From NCBI GenBank assembly GCA_030549175.1, contig JAUKUA010000006.1, forward strand, positions 2,976,001 through 3,040,000: a stretch of 64,000 nucleotides of DNA, read 5' to 3'. Position numbers and translations under genes: made by a program. Below are positions 26,042 to 37,784 of the stretch, piece after piece (the stretch's first letter is position 1; each line of letters opens with the position of its first letter). Source of the DNA: Lasiosphaeris hirsuta. Taxonomy: Eukaryota; Ascomycota; Sordariomycetes; Sordariales; Lasiosphaeriaceae. A model generated the notes under the pieces. That model saw nothing but the letters and a program-made list of their open reading frames with translations. It ran no database searches and had not been told where the DNA came from.

Positions 26042-28560
26042 TCAATGTCCACCAGAAGCCATGCCACCGCCATGAATGGTAAGTAGGCGGCGATTCTTCT
26101 TCATGATCTGGTTGAATGTTTTCTCTAGCTTTTCGCTCTCTTTCCGCGCGAGCGCCAGGGCACCCTCGGCGTCATCGTACGACATGAGCGGGACTGTTCC
26201 AAAAGGGCCGGGCGCGCCCAAGCCCAAGCCGGCCTTAGCGGCGCTGGGAGTGGCGCCCGATAACAGAGGGACATCTTCCGGGTTCGCGGCGGGGGCGGCG
26301 TTGAGCGCTTGGTTGGCTGAGATTTCGAGGTACGAGGACAGACCGGCATGTTGGTGCGCAGCATCGGCGAAGGCGCCGACAGGGCCGGGGTAGTTGAGCT
26401 CGGGGGCTGCGGCGTCTCCGTCGTGCGAGCTGCCGGCGCCGTAGATCCACGGGGCGAGCGAGTTGAGGTTGGCAGCTGCTGCCGCCGCGGCACTACCGCG
26501 CGCATCCGGGCTCCATCCTGCGATAGACTTGGGGAAATTCATATCCCGCGCATTGAGATTCAGGCGCGGCAACACATATTGGTTAATGTAGTAAATCGCC
26601 TCCTCACGCTGAATCTTGTTGACGGGGTCTGAGGGGTACGTTCCCAGAGACGGGGGAAAGTAGCTGGGTGGTCCGTTGGGTACAGCCCGGCCCTTGATCA
26701 GACTGAAACCTCCACCTGCCTCGTGCCGTGAAGACACAAACGCAGCCGGACCGTCGGCCGTCTTCGCGATGCTGGCCTGAAGCACGAGGAAACGGTCCTC
26801 TTCTTCTTCGGTGAGGTTTCTGATGCAATCACCATTGGGTGTGAGGAGGACGCGGACGCCATCAATGATCTTACGAACAGGCTTACCGGCAACCAGGGAT
26901 GCCTGATCTTCTTCGGTAACAATTGATTTGGTTGGCGCCATGGTGCTCCGGCCAGCGTTCTCTCTATTGGCAGAATTGCTCAAATCGTTCCGCGACTTTT
27001 CGCCCTGGCTGCTAACCGGCTTGAAGAATGCCAGGTCGTCCAAATTTGCGGGCACAAGACCATCTCTCTGCAGGTCCTGGAGTATCGCAGCAGGAGTCGG
27101 CAATGCGGGTGGCGTGGACCGGCCAGGGTTGGGGGTGTCGCGTTGCTTGCCCTTGGAATCGCCCCGGGACTTGTGCAGAGGGGTGTCCTCGGCAGTGAGA
27201 GTAGTAGTCTCATTCGCCGTGGACCGATAGGTGGAAGACTCCTCCTTCGGTTCCTTGACTTCCTTCACGGGGGCCGGGGCTTGAGCTTGCGGGAGAGGGG
27301 TCTCCGGACGACTGGCGATAGGAGTAGCACTCAGGCTGTTGGACTTTTCTCTCTCCTTACGCTGTTTCTTTTTTCGGCCGATGATGGGCGCGATCTCGAC
27401 ATCGGTGTCAGCCTTCACTGGCTGGGCTGCAATGGTTGCGGTTTCCTTTTTTAGAGCCTCTTTGCGTTGTTTGCGCTGTTGGCTTTTCGTAGTAGCCCGA
27501 ACCGGGGCAGTACCAACCTTGGTTGGCGGTGGCGAGTTGGTTCGCGAAGCCGAAACCGATGCTGAGATGATCGAGGCACTGTCTGAAATCAACTCGCTGA
27601 CGGGAGTCTCTGGCCGAGCGGCTGATGCCGCCGCAGATCTGGCTGAAGGGCCGGACATGATTGAAACACCTCCACCTACGAGAAACGGCGGGATCTCCGT
27701 TTTCGGCGTGGGGACGACTCGGAGGGTTTTGGGGGTCGAGCGGCTAAGTGGCGAAGAAACAGAAGTCGTAGTAGGAGTAGGAAGCGCAGGAAATGCCGAA
27801 TCTCTTTCTGTCGATGATTTTTCGACCGCTGATGACGAGTCTACACTTTTTATCTGGGCTGCTTTTGTGGCTGCTGCGATGTTGAGGATGCCGGGTATCT
27901 GTTTTCTCTCGGCTGCACGCGGCTCTGGTTTCGGCGTGCTGCTCCGTGACGGCACCGGGATCGGAACGGAAGGTGGGGCCGGTGGTGGGGCCGATTTTTC
28001 GGTTCCTGCCATTCTCTCGCTCGCCTTCTTGCCCGTTGCCGCAGTGCTCTTGCCCGAGCTTGCTTTTGATTGGGCGGCTGGTGTCAAAACAGCCGGGGTT
28101 GCCTTGGGTGTCCCCAGTGCGGGAAACTCCTCGTCTTGCAACGCCTTCTGCTTTGCCTTGGCAATGTCTTTGGAAAGGCCGCTCTCGACTGCGAGGGCCT
28201 TGATCGTCTTCTTTGCATCGGGCACCGATAGAGGAAGAGCTCTTTTGCCCGTGACAAGCCCAGAGGTACCCGTAGCGCCTGGCAAGGCCTTGAGAGGGAG
28301 GATGGGTAGCGCTACGGGAAGAGATATGGGGGGCGTCTGCCGTCCAACGCTGGGCCCAAGTAGAGAAGAATGAGAAAAGGCAGGCGATGGGTGGCTTAGG
28401 TCTAGGGGCAGGCCGAGTCCAGGAGGAACACTTGGCGTAGCCGATCGGCCAAACGACTCAAAGGCTCCAGGTGGTTGCCGGATGCCGATGTCGATAGGAT
28501 CGTCCGAAACAAGCGCGTCGATGCTTGTTGTTACATCCTCGAGGGACAGCAGGTCATCGT
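26042..28560 (-). CDS. NOT4: Probable C-terminal half of long-form NOT4 (or a separate gene)
   Basis: This long frame has no convincing ATG start: the open frame upstream of 28560 begins with a non-ATG codon and crosses a good acceptor (CTAAT branch, then CGTAG at 28565-28561). Starting at 28560 it encodes about 839 aa. The sequence is Ser/Pro/Ala-rich and disordered, with basic blocks (RKKKQRKERE) and a better conserved C-terminal part: NGDCIRNLTEEEEDRFL, KGRAVPNGPPSYFPP and KIQREEAIYYINQYVLPRLN, ending in an ARKESEKLEKTFNQIMKK helix. From memory, such blocks occur in the long NOT4 proteins (about 1500 aa) of filamentous fungi. The phase fits a splice from position 29317 in the NOT4 frame, giving 1609 aa in total. 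The alternative is an independent gene with a short first exon between 28561 and 29263. Confidence 0.6.
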
Positions 28561-29316
28561 CTACGTTACACATTAGCTTCTTGCAAACATGAGCTAAAAC
28601 ATCCAAGGGCTGGTGTTGGTTGTGCGGCATCGGGGCAGGAACCACTTGGTTGGAAGCAGCGGTGGGAGCGGCTCGACAAAAATGGACGCTATTATATACA
28701 GGAGCTCGGGTCACGTCAGGACTATCATCATCGTCTTCCACGAGAATGGGAAATGTATATCGCGGAAAAGAGTGATCAAGATGCTATATTTGACCAAGTC
28801 CCACCAGGCCCAGACGATGTGAAACCTGGGCCCAAGTTAACGTACATGAAGATGAAGACAAGAAACCTCGAAGGAAGACGATGAGAGCTTGCCTGACGTG
28901 ACCGATAACCCCAGCAATGCAAAACCTCCCCTGTGAGCCCATGTGAAGAAAAAAAAAGCGAAGTGCATGGTTTTGTGGCGGTCCTATCCGAGGAGCCGTC
29001 TCCTCTTTCTGAAAAGCAAAATGACGCCAATGCAAGGCCAGCTCCCCGTAGAGCTGGTCTGTGTGATGCTCAATGGACCAACGTGCTATTCCCCCTCGCC
29101 GCCGAAAATCTCATACGGCTTTGTGCCACCCTACGCCGTCGTAATATAAATAGTGTGACAAGACAACAAAGCTCCGTCCTCAAACAGGATTAAAAGAGTG
29201 AAAGGGTGAAAAGGAAAGGGAATCCACCGCTGCGGATGGAAGGGTGTGGGTTGTAGGTAATAATTACCACCCCCGATATCCTGCATTGTACATCATGCCC
29301 GGATTGTTGTACCCAC
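28561..29316 (-). other. Candidate 756-base intron of NOT4, or gap between two genes
   Basis: The donor is GTGGGT at 29316 and the acceptor AG at 28562-28561. If the intron is retained, NOT4 terminates at 29264. The stretch is long for an intron in this window (others are about 45-140 bases). Confidence 0.45.
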
Positions 29317-31832
29317 CTTGCGACTGGCCACCGAACAGGCCCTGTCCGAGTCCGGCATTGCTCTGTTGCTGCAAATGCTGCTGAGACTGCATTCTAGCCT
29401 GCAGGATACTCGGGTCCGCAAGATCTACTAAGCCACTCCCCCCAGAGGAGGAAGTGTTAGCGTGTCTGTGCTTCTTCCCCTTCTTCTTCTGCTTTGAGCC
29501 AAAGTCTTGGAAGGCTCCAGGCGGAGGACCGTAGAGCGATGCCAGGAGGCTCGAGGCAGGAGCTGGGGTGGAGGAATTTGAGGGCGGGTACTGATTAGGA
29601 AACGAAGGAAACATGTACTCACGCTTTCCCGCATCATGAGCCTGGTTGCCAGCACCGCGACCGCGATTGAGAAGCTGGAGAATCTCGTTTGAATCCTTCG
29701 AAGCGACACCAAACGTGGATCCAAACCCGTGCTGTCCAAACATGCTTGGTGGGGTACCCGTGGACTTGAGTCCGGGCGGTGGTCCCGGCATTGACGAAGC
29801 GTAATACTGGTTTCCGGGCTGATTGTGGAAAGTGGTTGGCATCATCGACGACTGCTGGGCCATAATTCTAGGATTGGCCGCGAGCTTCACCGCCGTCGAC
29901 GATGTTGCATCTCTGTTGTCGTTGGCAAAGCTAAAGCGAGAGCCCTGTCGGTTATGGCCTTGTCCCTGAAAGAGGTTTGCCTGCGCCGTGATGCCGGGAG
30001 GAAGGTGGTCGACAAAGGCCCCGCTCTGGGGACGCATGAATGCTGGCTGCTGGGGTGTCATGGTGCGACTTCCGACGGATCCCAAATTGGTACCCGCCTG
30101 TGTGAAGGCAGCACCGAGAGCCGGTCCGAACAAGCCATCGGCAGGAGACCGTTGAATGGGAGGCTGGGCCGATCGGCGAAGATCAAAGGTATGATCACGG
30201 CTGTGATCACGGTCTTCAGGCTCGCCGCCGAGAGCAAGACTACCGCTGCTCTCAGGCTCTCCTTCCGAGGGTTCTCTTGCTTCGAGAGGTTCCTCTGGCT
30301 CGTCAGGAATGCCAGCGTCTTCATCCTCACGCATCGCACGTCGCTTTTCCCATCCCCGAGAATCAAAAAGAGGTGGAAAGTCTTCGCTGGACACCTGAGA
30401 GTCCTCCAACTTGGGCCAGGCAAGTGTGCAGCCACCCAGGGTCTTCAGCAAGGCTGTGAGAGCATCTGCCGGGATTGTCTTCGCCTTTTCGAAAGATGTT
30501 TTCGACAACTTAGAAGGAGGTCCGCCCGATGTTCGTTCGATGAGCGGTTCAGGAATAGTCTCCACAGGGGAGGACTCTTCAATGGCCTCCTGAGCCGACT
30601 CGGCGGTTATTGGCAGGGAGTTCGAGATCGCTGGGCTGGGAGCGGCGCCACTGGTCGCATGGCTGCCTCGGCGGCTGCGAACTTGAGGGTTGCGAGCCCA
30701 GTTCGCAGATGAGGGAAGAGCAGACCCATCGCCGTTCTCTGACCCATCCTTGCTCGAGGTCCGCACCATAGGCTGAGCAACATGAGGGGCAGGTGAAGGG
30801 TGCGGTTGCTGCTGCTGCTGTTGTTGCTGCTGTCTTGAGACGGATCTCGATGCACCTGGGTTGGCAAGCGGGCGCTGGGTGCTGATACTGTTCATCGATG
30901 AAAGATCCTGCCTGGTATAGCTGTCCTCCTCATCGCCAAGTTCATGCAGGAACATACACTGTCGGTTTGTGCATTGCTCGTGTCGTAACCAAGCAGAACA
31001 GTACTTGGTAGTACCAAGTTGTGCTCTGAGGACTCTGTCGCCATTCTGAGATCCGTTAACTGCCTGAATGCACTTGGCAGCATCCTCCTTCCTCTCAAAG
31101 GTGACGTAAATTCCCAGCGACTGGTTTTGGCCATCCGAGCTCTTGCGGTTACTAATCGAGATCTTCTGAATGTTGCCATACTGTCCAAAGAATTCGGGTC
31201 GGCGCAGGGTTCTAAGCAACTCATCCTCGCGAACCGTTGGCGTTAAACCTGTCACATAAACAAGGTTTTTCTGAACGACCCTGACACCGACCAGGTTCTT
31301 GCGGTTTTCCTTCTCGGCCTCACGCTTCTGTACTTCTTTTTGCCGCTGCTCAGCAGCGCGCTTCTTCTGGTTTTTCTGAATATTTGCCCTAAATTCGGCA
31401 ATCCTATCTCCTGTCAGCACATTGTGGAGCAGCATGGTCGGGAGGTGAGGCGCACTCTTCTGGTGTCACGACTTTCCACTGGATTGTCTTTTCATCGTAT
31501 GGTCGTCGGCATGCAGGGCATAGACTATTCATGTTGTTCTTGATGTTGTTGAAGCAGAACTGGCATATCTACAGGCCAGTTGTCAGCTACTCGGTGGTGA
31601 GAGAGACAAGCGGTGATCAGAGACGTACCTGATATCCACAGGGACATGGTCGGAAGTTTCGGTCGGAGAGATCGAACTCTTCGATGCAAAGAGGGCTGTG
31701 AAGCGCGGTCAGCAACTGGAATCCAGGCAGCCCAGTGCGGGATGAGGAGGCGATGTAGATGGCGTGGGGCTATCGCGGCTTTTCTTACCAGACCTCTTCC
31801 TCCTCGTCGATGAAGGTATCCTGTGGTGCCAT
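29264..31832 (-). CDS. NOT4: CCR4-NOT complex E3 ubiquitin ligase NOT4 (RING-RRM-C3H)
   Basis: NOT4 is the RING ligase subunit of the CCR4-NOT deadenylase complex, acting in mRNA decay, translation quality control and transcription. Exons are complement 31832-31789, 31695-31629, 31568-31456 and 31403-29264, giving 787 aa ending NAGYRGW. The C4C4 RING covers about residues 15-60: CPLCIEEF, CPCGYQICQFCF and CPACRRPY. A Lys/Arg/Glu-rich helix follows (IQKNQKKRAAEQRQKE), then an RRM at about 115-200 (NLVYVTGLTP, GQYGNIQKISI) and a CCCH finger (CSAWLRHEQC, CMFLHE). The remainder is disordered, with a short poly-Gln. The gene is divergent from NDUFS3 across 0.8 kb. An alternative exon end at 29317 would extend it into the frame at 26042-28560. 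Confidence 0.93.
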
Positions 31833-32615
31833 GGTCGGTGACCGGAGCCGTGCTCAAATCTAAGACTGAATATGTAGTTGCGCAGAACCAGATTGACGGA
31901 GCCGATGGTTGGGCGAAGTGGATAGTAGAAGGGACACTAGGCGCGAATGCAGAGTGCCAAAGAACGGAGCAAAGGTGGCTATTAGGAAGCCGTGGCGACG
32001 GCCGGGCAATATGTCTAGTGAGGAAAGCAAAACGCTAATTAGACGCCCGCGATAGGTACAGGACCAGCGGTCGACCTGATGCTAGATCGTGGTCGTGAAG
32101 GGTGGGATATTCGGTGTTGATGAGTGGTGAGTAGAAAGAAAGACGGAAGATGCAGCAAGGCGACGCAGAGCCTTCGAGCAAAGATTCGAAGAATGGCGGC
32201 TAGTCCTGATAAGGCTAGTCTGCAATGGCGGCACGTGTCGCGCCACAGTTGGAGAGAGGCAGGCGTGACGAGATGGAGACGTGCCGAGCACAGCAGTGAC
32301 TACCGCTTTTTTTTTTGTGAGGAAAAATAAGGAAATGGTGAATTGCTTGTAGATAGGCAAGATCTAACCCTATACCAATACCTCATGTAAAGAGCTTTTG
32401 GGAGGCATCAAACCACTCACGATCTTTCACAGTGCTGCACCGAATCCATATGCTAAAAGATACATATCACGTGAGTAGTAACGTGACTGTGCCAAAGCTC
32501 AAGCTTCCCGAGCTCGACGTCAATTCCGAATTCATCGTTGCTGCCGAGTACTGTCTTCGATCGAGGCCACCGGCTGTTTCTCGATCAATTGGTCCCCAGC
32601 CTCCTATCGCCAACC
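31833..32615. promoter_or_regulatory. Shared divergent promoter region of NOT4 and NDUFS3
   Basis: This 0.8 kb separates the two start codons, which face away from each other. No other gene is visible. A T run (about 9) lies near 32310. No specific factor site is claimed. Confidence 0.45.
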
Positions 32616-33542
32616 ATGGCAAGCCAGCTCTGTCGAAACAGGGCTCTGGCCTCCGCCCTCCACCCTACGAGACGGTCAATTCAAGTGCGAAGCGAGGCTG
32701 CCGTGCGCTGTTTCGCGACGACGGCCCGTCAAAACGTCGCACTTCCCAAGGAAGCCCCGAACCCCCGCCTGGCTCCCCGCGAGCCCATCGGCGTGCTCAA
32801 GGCCCCTCTCATCAACCCGGCCGACAAGTACCAGTCCAAGGCCGACGACCTGCACAAGTACGGATCGTGGCTGATGGGCTGCATGCCCAAGTACATCCAG
32901 CAGTTCTCCGTCTGGAAGGACGAGTTGACTATCTACATCTGCCCCTCGGGTGTCCACCCCGTCTTCTCTTTCTTGAAGAGTGAGGCTCCGGCCCGTCCAA
33001 ATTGCCATTGGCCATCATGCTGACCTATATCAGACAATACCGCCGCAGAATTCACCCAGATCAGCACCATCACTGCCGTTGACTTCCCCACCCGCGACCA
33101 GCGGTTTGAGATCGTCTACAACCTCCTCAGTGTTCGCCATAACGCCAGAATCCGTGTCAAGACCTATGCCGATGAGTCTTCTCCAGTTCCCAGCGTCACT
33201 GGTCTGTTCGACGGTGCCAATTGGTATGAGCGTGAGGTCTATGACATGTTTGGCGTCTTCTTCATCGGCCACCCCGATCTGCGCCGTATCATGACCGACT
33301 ACGGCTTCGAGGGTCACCCGCTCCGCAAGGACTTCCCCCTCACCGGCTACACAGAGGTTCGGTACGACGAAGAGAAGAAGCGTATCGTGACGGAGCCGCT
33401 TGAGCTTACACAGGCGTTCCGCAACTTTGAGGGAGGGTCTAGCGCTTGGGAGCAGCTCGGTCCCGGTCTGGACCGGAAGCCCGACACATTCAAGCTGCCG
33501 ACGCCAAAACCAGAGGAGCCCAAGGAGGAGCAAAAGAAATAG
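32616..33542 (+). CDS. NDUFS3: NADH:ubiquinone oxidoreductase 30 kDa subunit, mitochondrial
   Basis: This is a core subunit of the peripheral arm of respiratory complex I. Exons 32616-32979 and 33034-33542 give 290 aa. Residues 1 to about 40 are rich in Arg, Ser and Ala without acids, a mitochondrial presequence. The family signature is complete: [13 protein letters not shown], then [18 protein letters not shown] and [16 protein letters not shown]. The C-terminus is Pro/Glu/Lys-rich. The start was chosen at the ATG (context CAACCATGG) that gives the presequence; the frame is open a little further upstream without need. Confidence 0.96.
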
Positions 33543-35540
33543 ACCGAGCTTCGGAAGCTCTTGTAAATATTCCGTGTCAACAAAGAGTCCATATTCAGTT
33601 CGTCTTGAATTCATAGGTCCATTGGGTTGAGTCTTCGCGCAGCAACGATACGGTCTCAGTGAATATTTGCTTTTCCTAATGTCTTGTTGACGGCTGTACC
33701 CTTTTGGCCCCTTGGTGGTCACTACCCCGATACGGCCAACACTTTTACACCTGGAATGAATCAACGTAACTACATGAATATGGGTTGTGTACCATTCATC
33801 TATCATTCAGACCAAGCGCAACGGGGCGCATTGTTGCCGCGGACAAGTTGCAAAGAAGGATACAAATCCCCTCGCACCCAGACTGGTCTTGCCCGTTTTC
33901 CTTCATCTTCTGTTTTTCTGCTTGCTCTGCTTGCCCGCTGTGTTTTTTTTGGGGGGGGTTTTTGCTGCCTTTCTTCCTCTGTTCCTCCTTTTTTCCTCAC
34001 CTCATTTTGTTGTAATCATGTATGACACAAGTTACCTCGGTGTTTCAATGGAAGTCGAGACGGAAGTGAGCTTCCCTTCGGTATCTATGATTGACCAGGT
34101 AAATACAACTGGCCCAAGTACCCTTGTATATATTCCTTGCTTGGTGATATCCTGACATCTTTGCGCCCTTTCTCCGTAGCGCTGATGATCTGGTTGCTCG
34201 CTCAATGTCCAACGGGTTCAAACGAAAGACAATGTGCATGTGCATGTTGTGGAAATTAATACTTCATGGGATATGTCTTCCTCCGTCTTATATCAACCAT
34301 CTTGGAGACCACTACCCACCACGGTGTATCAACATCACAGTATATACGTAATAGCGTTATCTGGCGACCCTAACTCAATCGTGTAAATACTGGGAATTGT
34401 GCTGTATTCCGTGAAGTAGAGTAAATTGGGTGACCAAGAGGAGGAGGTTAGGAATGGCTCCCGGCCAGGCGCAAGATGTAGGCCCAGGTGGGCGCTAGGG
34501 CCGTGAGGAAGCCATTCACTGTCCATGCATCCTCTTATCTATCTACTTATCTATTTGTCTAAACCATCGATACTGTACCCGTATCAAAATGCGCCCAGAG
34601 AGCTTGAGTCTCCATTTATAACTTCATCTAGAAGGTTTTATTTGTGCCTACCGTAGCCCTCTCTATTACAACGCTTTTACATCGCAACGAAAACCCATCA
34701 CCAGCTAGCCCTCCTCCCTCTAGATTAGTTAACAGGCCAAGACTAGAACAGGACAAGGTTCAGTCTCATCATCAACACCGCCGACATAGCCACCCATCAC
34801 ACTTGACCACACTTGATATTGAACCGGCGACACTTTCCAAACCCCACGGCGAAGCCAGTCTCCAGCCAAGCCAGACACGATCGCAGATAAGAGATTCAAA
34901 CGCTCACCCCCATTTTACCACACAACCCCCCGGCTGGACTTTAAGCGGGGAACATCATGTACAGCCGGCAAAGCCCTCCTTCTCATGGAAAATACTTCTT
35001 CCATATTGGTGTACCGTAACTCAGCTTCCCACAAACAACATGAGATTAAGGGCTCACATAGGCAGCACTGTTTGACAAACAACGCCTCGTCATGGACGCC
35101 TTGCTCGCGACAATATTTGACCCTGTACTCTTGCTGTCCCATCTCCCTGGCCGTGCATGCGGCTAAAGTTTGATGTTTTAACCGTAGATGGTATTCGGTT
35201 CCGAGAAGTTCTCCGTCGACAGTACTCGAAGGCAAACTCTTTTATCGTGTCTTACCAGAAAGGCAGACAACACGGATTTAGCAAATACTTCACAAACATG
35301 GAGCCAAGCATTGGTTATGTTGATTATTTTATCTTCACCGAACACAAAAAGCTAATTACCTAGCTTGCCGCCCGTCTGTCTGCCTGCCTCTGCCTGAGAT
35401 AACAAAACAGCCGACCAAATATGCGCTCCATAAACATAATAAACCTCCCATCCGTCTTCAAGTATGTTCGGAAAGCGGGTATATGTACAATTCTCTGCAT
35501 CATTGGCGTCATCACTCCTCCTCTGTCCACTCGTCATCCT
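33543..35540. other. Intergenic region between convergent genes
   Basis: No protein-like frame is found on either strand. It contains a T8G9-type run near 33940-33958 and CTATCTA microsatellite near 34535-34556. It lies between the 3' ends of NDUFS3 and the dioxygenase gene. Confidence 0.5.
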
Positions 35541-36579
35541 TTACAACTTACCCTTGTACCCCTTGGGCGCAAGGAAGACGTTGTACTCGAGCTCGAGCGT
35601 GGCCGTCTTGTCACCCTCGAGGGGCTTGAAGTCGACAACCAAATCGGGCTTGACAGCGAAGACGGTGTCGGTGGTGAGCCAAGGGTCGTCGTTTGGGTAC
35701 AGCTGGGTAGTGCAACCCTGGAACTCGGGGTGCGTGACCATGATATGAATATGGGCGGGGCGCATCGGGTGACGGTCCATGAGGGTGAGGAGGTCCCACG
35801 AAGGCCCATCCTGGGGAAGGCTGTAGGCGGTCGGGTGCAGGCAGTAAAACCAGTACTTGCCCTCGTTGTCGGCACGGAACTTTCCGCGGAGGTTGTTAGG
35901 CGTTTGGTTGCCAGGGTCCTGGAAGTCGTACTTGCCGTTGGCCGACGCCTGCCAGATGTCAAAGACGGCATTGGGGATAGGCTTGCCAGTCGTCATGTCG
36001 GTGATCACACCCCACATCTTGGTCACGCGGCCCTTGGGCGGCACGCCGTCCTGAATAATGGAGCCTCCGAGCTCCCGGAAGGGGGCATTGGGCGACCAGA
36101 AGGGACCCAGAATGGAGGATGATGTGGGGTCCATCTCACCCTCCGAGACGATCTTGTGGGCGATCTCGTCAACGAGGCTGTAAGATGGTGTTAGCAAGGC
36201 TGCCTCTGACTTCCCCGGGAAATGAGGGGGCAGTAGTATCCGCAAGGTAAACTTACGACTCGAGACCGAGGACATCAGAAATACGATGGGCCTCGTTACG
36301 GGTCTTGTTACTATCACCGTAGATCTGGCCAACGGCGTTGATGAAGTGAACACCGGTCATCCATTCGTCGATGGTGAGCTCAACCTCGCGTGAGAAGTCG
36401 TGGATGTGGCGGATGAGGGCACCGAGGACTTGACGGTTCCGGGGGGTGGTCTTGGGGCCCATGTTGTCGATGACAGCCTGAGTGAAGTCTGGGTCGAAGC
36501 GGTGGGCCGGCTTCTGGGCACCATTGGCGCCATTGGTGCCGTTGGTGCCGTTGGTACCGTTGGTACCGTTGGTAGCCAT
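35541..36579 (-). CDS. Intradiol ring-cleavage dioxygenase (catechol/hydroxyquinol type)
   Basis: This non-haem Fe(III) enzyme opens catechol-type rings between the two hydroxyls. Exons are complement 36579-36257 and 36177-35541, giving 319 aa. An N-terminal helical dimerisation domain (about 30-130) precedes the beta-sandwich catalytic domain. The four iron ligands are visible by alignment with the family: Tyr191 (NGKYDFQ), Tyr226 (HPTAYSLP), His250 and His252 (PAHIHIM). The N-terminal domain places it with catechol 1,2- and hydroxyquinol 1,2-dioxygenases rather than protocatechuate 3,4-dioxygenases. Residues 4-18 are an Asn-Gly-Thr repeat encoded by a GGTACCAAC-like microsatellite. It is divergent from the carboxy-muconate cyclase gene, which places it in aromatic catabolism. 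Catechol versus hydroxyquinol preference cannot be read with confidence. Confidence 0.92.
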
Positions 36580-37784
36580 TGTGATACCGACAGTGTTGTT
36601 TGGGGGTGTGTTGTGTTGATGGGATGGGGGCTTGAACAAGGCAAGGCCGATAGACTTTGTTGCAGGAGGCAATGCGATGTAATAGGAGCAGTCTGGGGAA
36701 GGAACAAGAGTATAAACCGAACGAGAGGCTCCCACGGGTTAAATAGAAGAGACTGCCCTTACCTTGACACATCAACACGGATTGCGAATTGAAAGGCCTT
36801 GATAGGACACCCACCACCGGGTGGTGTCATTTTCCCCGCCGTGATCAATCGGACGGACGTCGCGGCAGCTTGTTCATCCCCAACTCTGCTACCGCGGGAG
36901 TGGGGACAAAGGAGGAGGCAACGCGGGAGAAATTTAGCCCTGCCTCGCGATGCGAAAAGCGCCAGAGAGCGCCAGAGGGCTTGCAAGCTCTAGCCGTACC
37001 GAAGCCGATGTTCCAGGCTGCATGATGCGGGCTTAGCAGCCAGCCTGGCCACCCATCGTTGTCAACTTTGGTCGCCTTGGCGATTGAGGCTCCCGAATCG
37101 TGGGACGATGAAGTGGACTCGATCGATTGATTCCTCTTGATCCCCCAGTTTCCTCTGGGGGTTCCCCTTCGTCGCCGTGACGCCGTGATGGAGCCTCTGC
37201 GCTTCCGGCGAGCCCCGAACCTGCGAGGAGCCTGCTAGGAGCCAAGCGGCTAGGGTGGTGTCCTTGGGGAATGCTTGGGGGCAACCCTGGGGATCCCTTC
37301 GACGGGGTGAGCCTTTACCCGGTTGAGACGCAGTGCAGAGCCGACAGCCAGCCTAGGCCGCAGGTGTGGGAACAAGGTTTTGCGACAAACGCTGCAATGT
37401 CGCTGCAATGGGTGCCACACAGGCACCAGAAGTTCCGGCTGCAACGCTGGAGCAACCCCCCATCTACCGCTACTGCTTCCGACCCCATCCCCACACCGCA
37501 AATACCGAAAAAGTTGGGGGATCGGAGGGGCAACCATTGAGGCGCGATACGATGCGACGCCCCCGGAGTCGCTCGCCGTCAGCGAAACCGCGGCAGACCG
37601 CGAGTAGAGAATGCTCTGCCCTCTGCCGCGCTGTCGTCTAAACCCTCCAGATTAGCAACAATCAGTAGCCGGACATCGTATGATTTCCGTCGTATCACAT
37701 CTCGCTCGTCGCCGTCGTTCTCGCCGCGGTTCATTCGCGTTCAGTACTCCGGTCCCTTGCATCGCCCATCGACGTCATTCCAGC
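36580..37784. promoter_or_regulatory. Divergent promoter of two aromatic-catabolism genes
   Basis: This 1.2 kb between head-to-head start codons is the likely control region for the dioxygenase and the muconate cyclase. ORFs within it are short and overlapping on all frames. I did not identify a specific operator. Confidence 0.5.
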
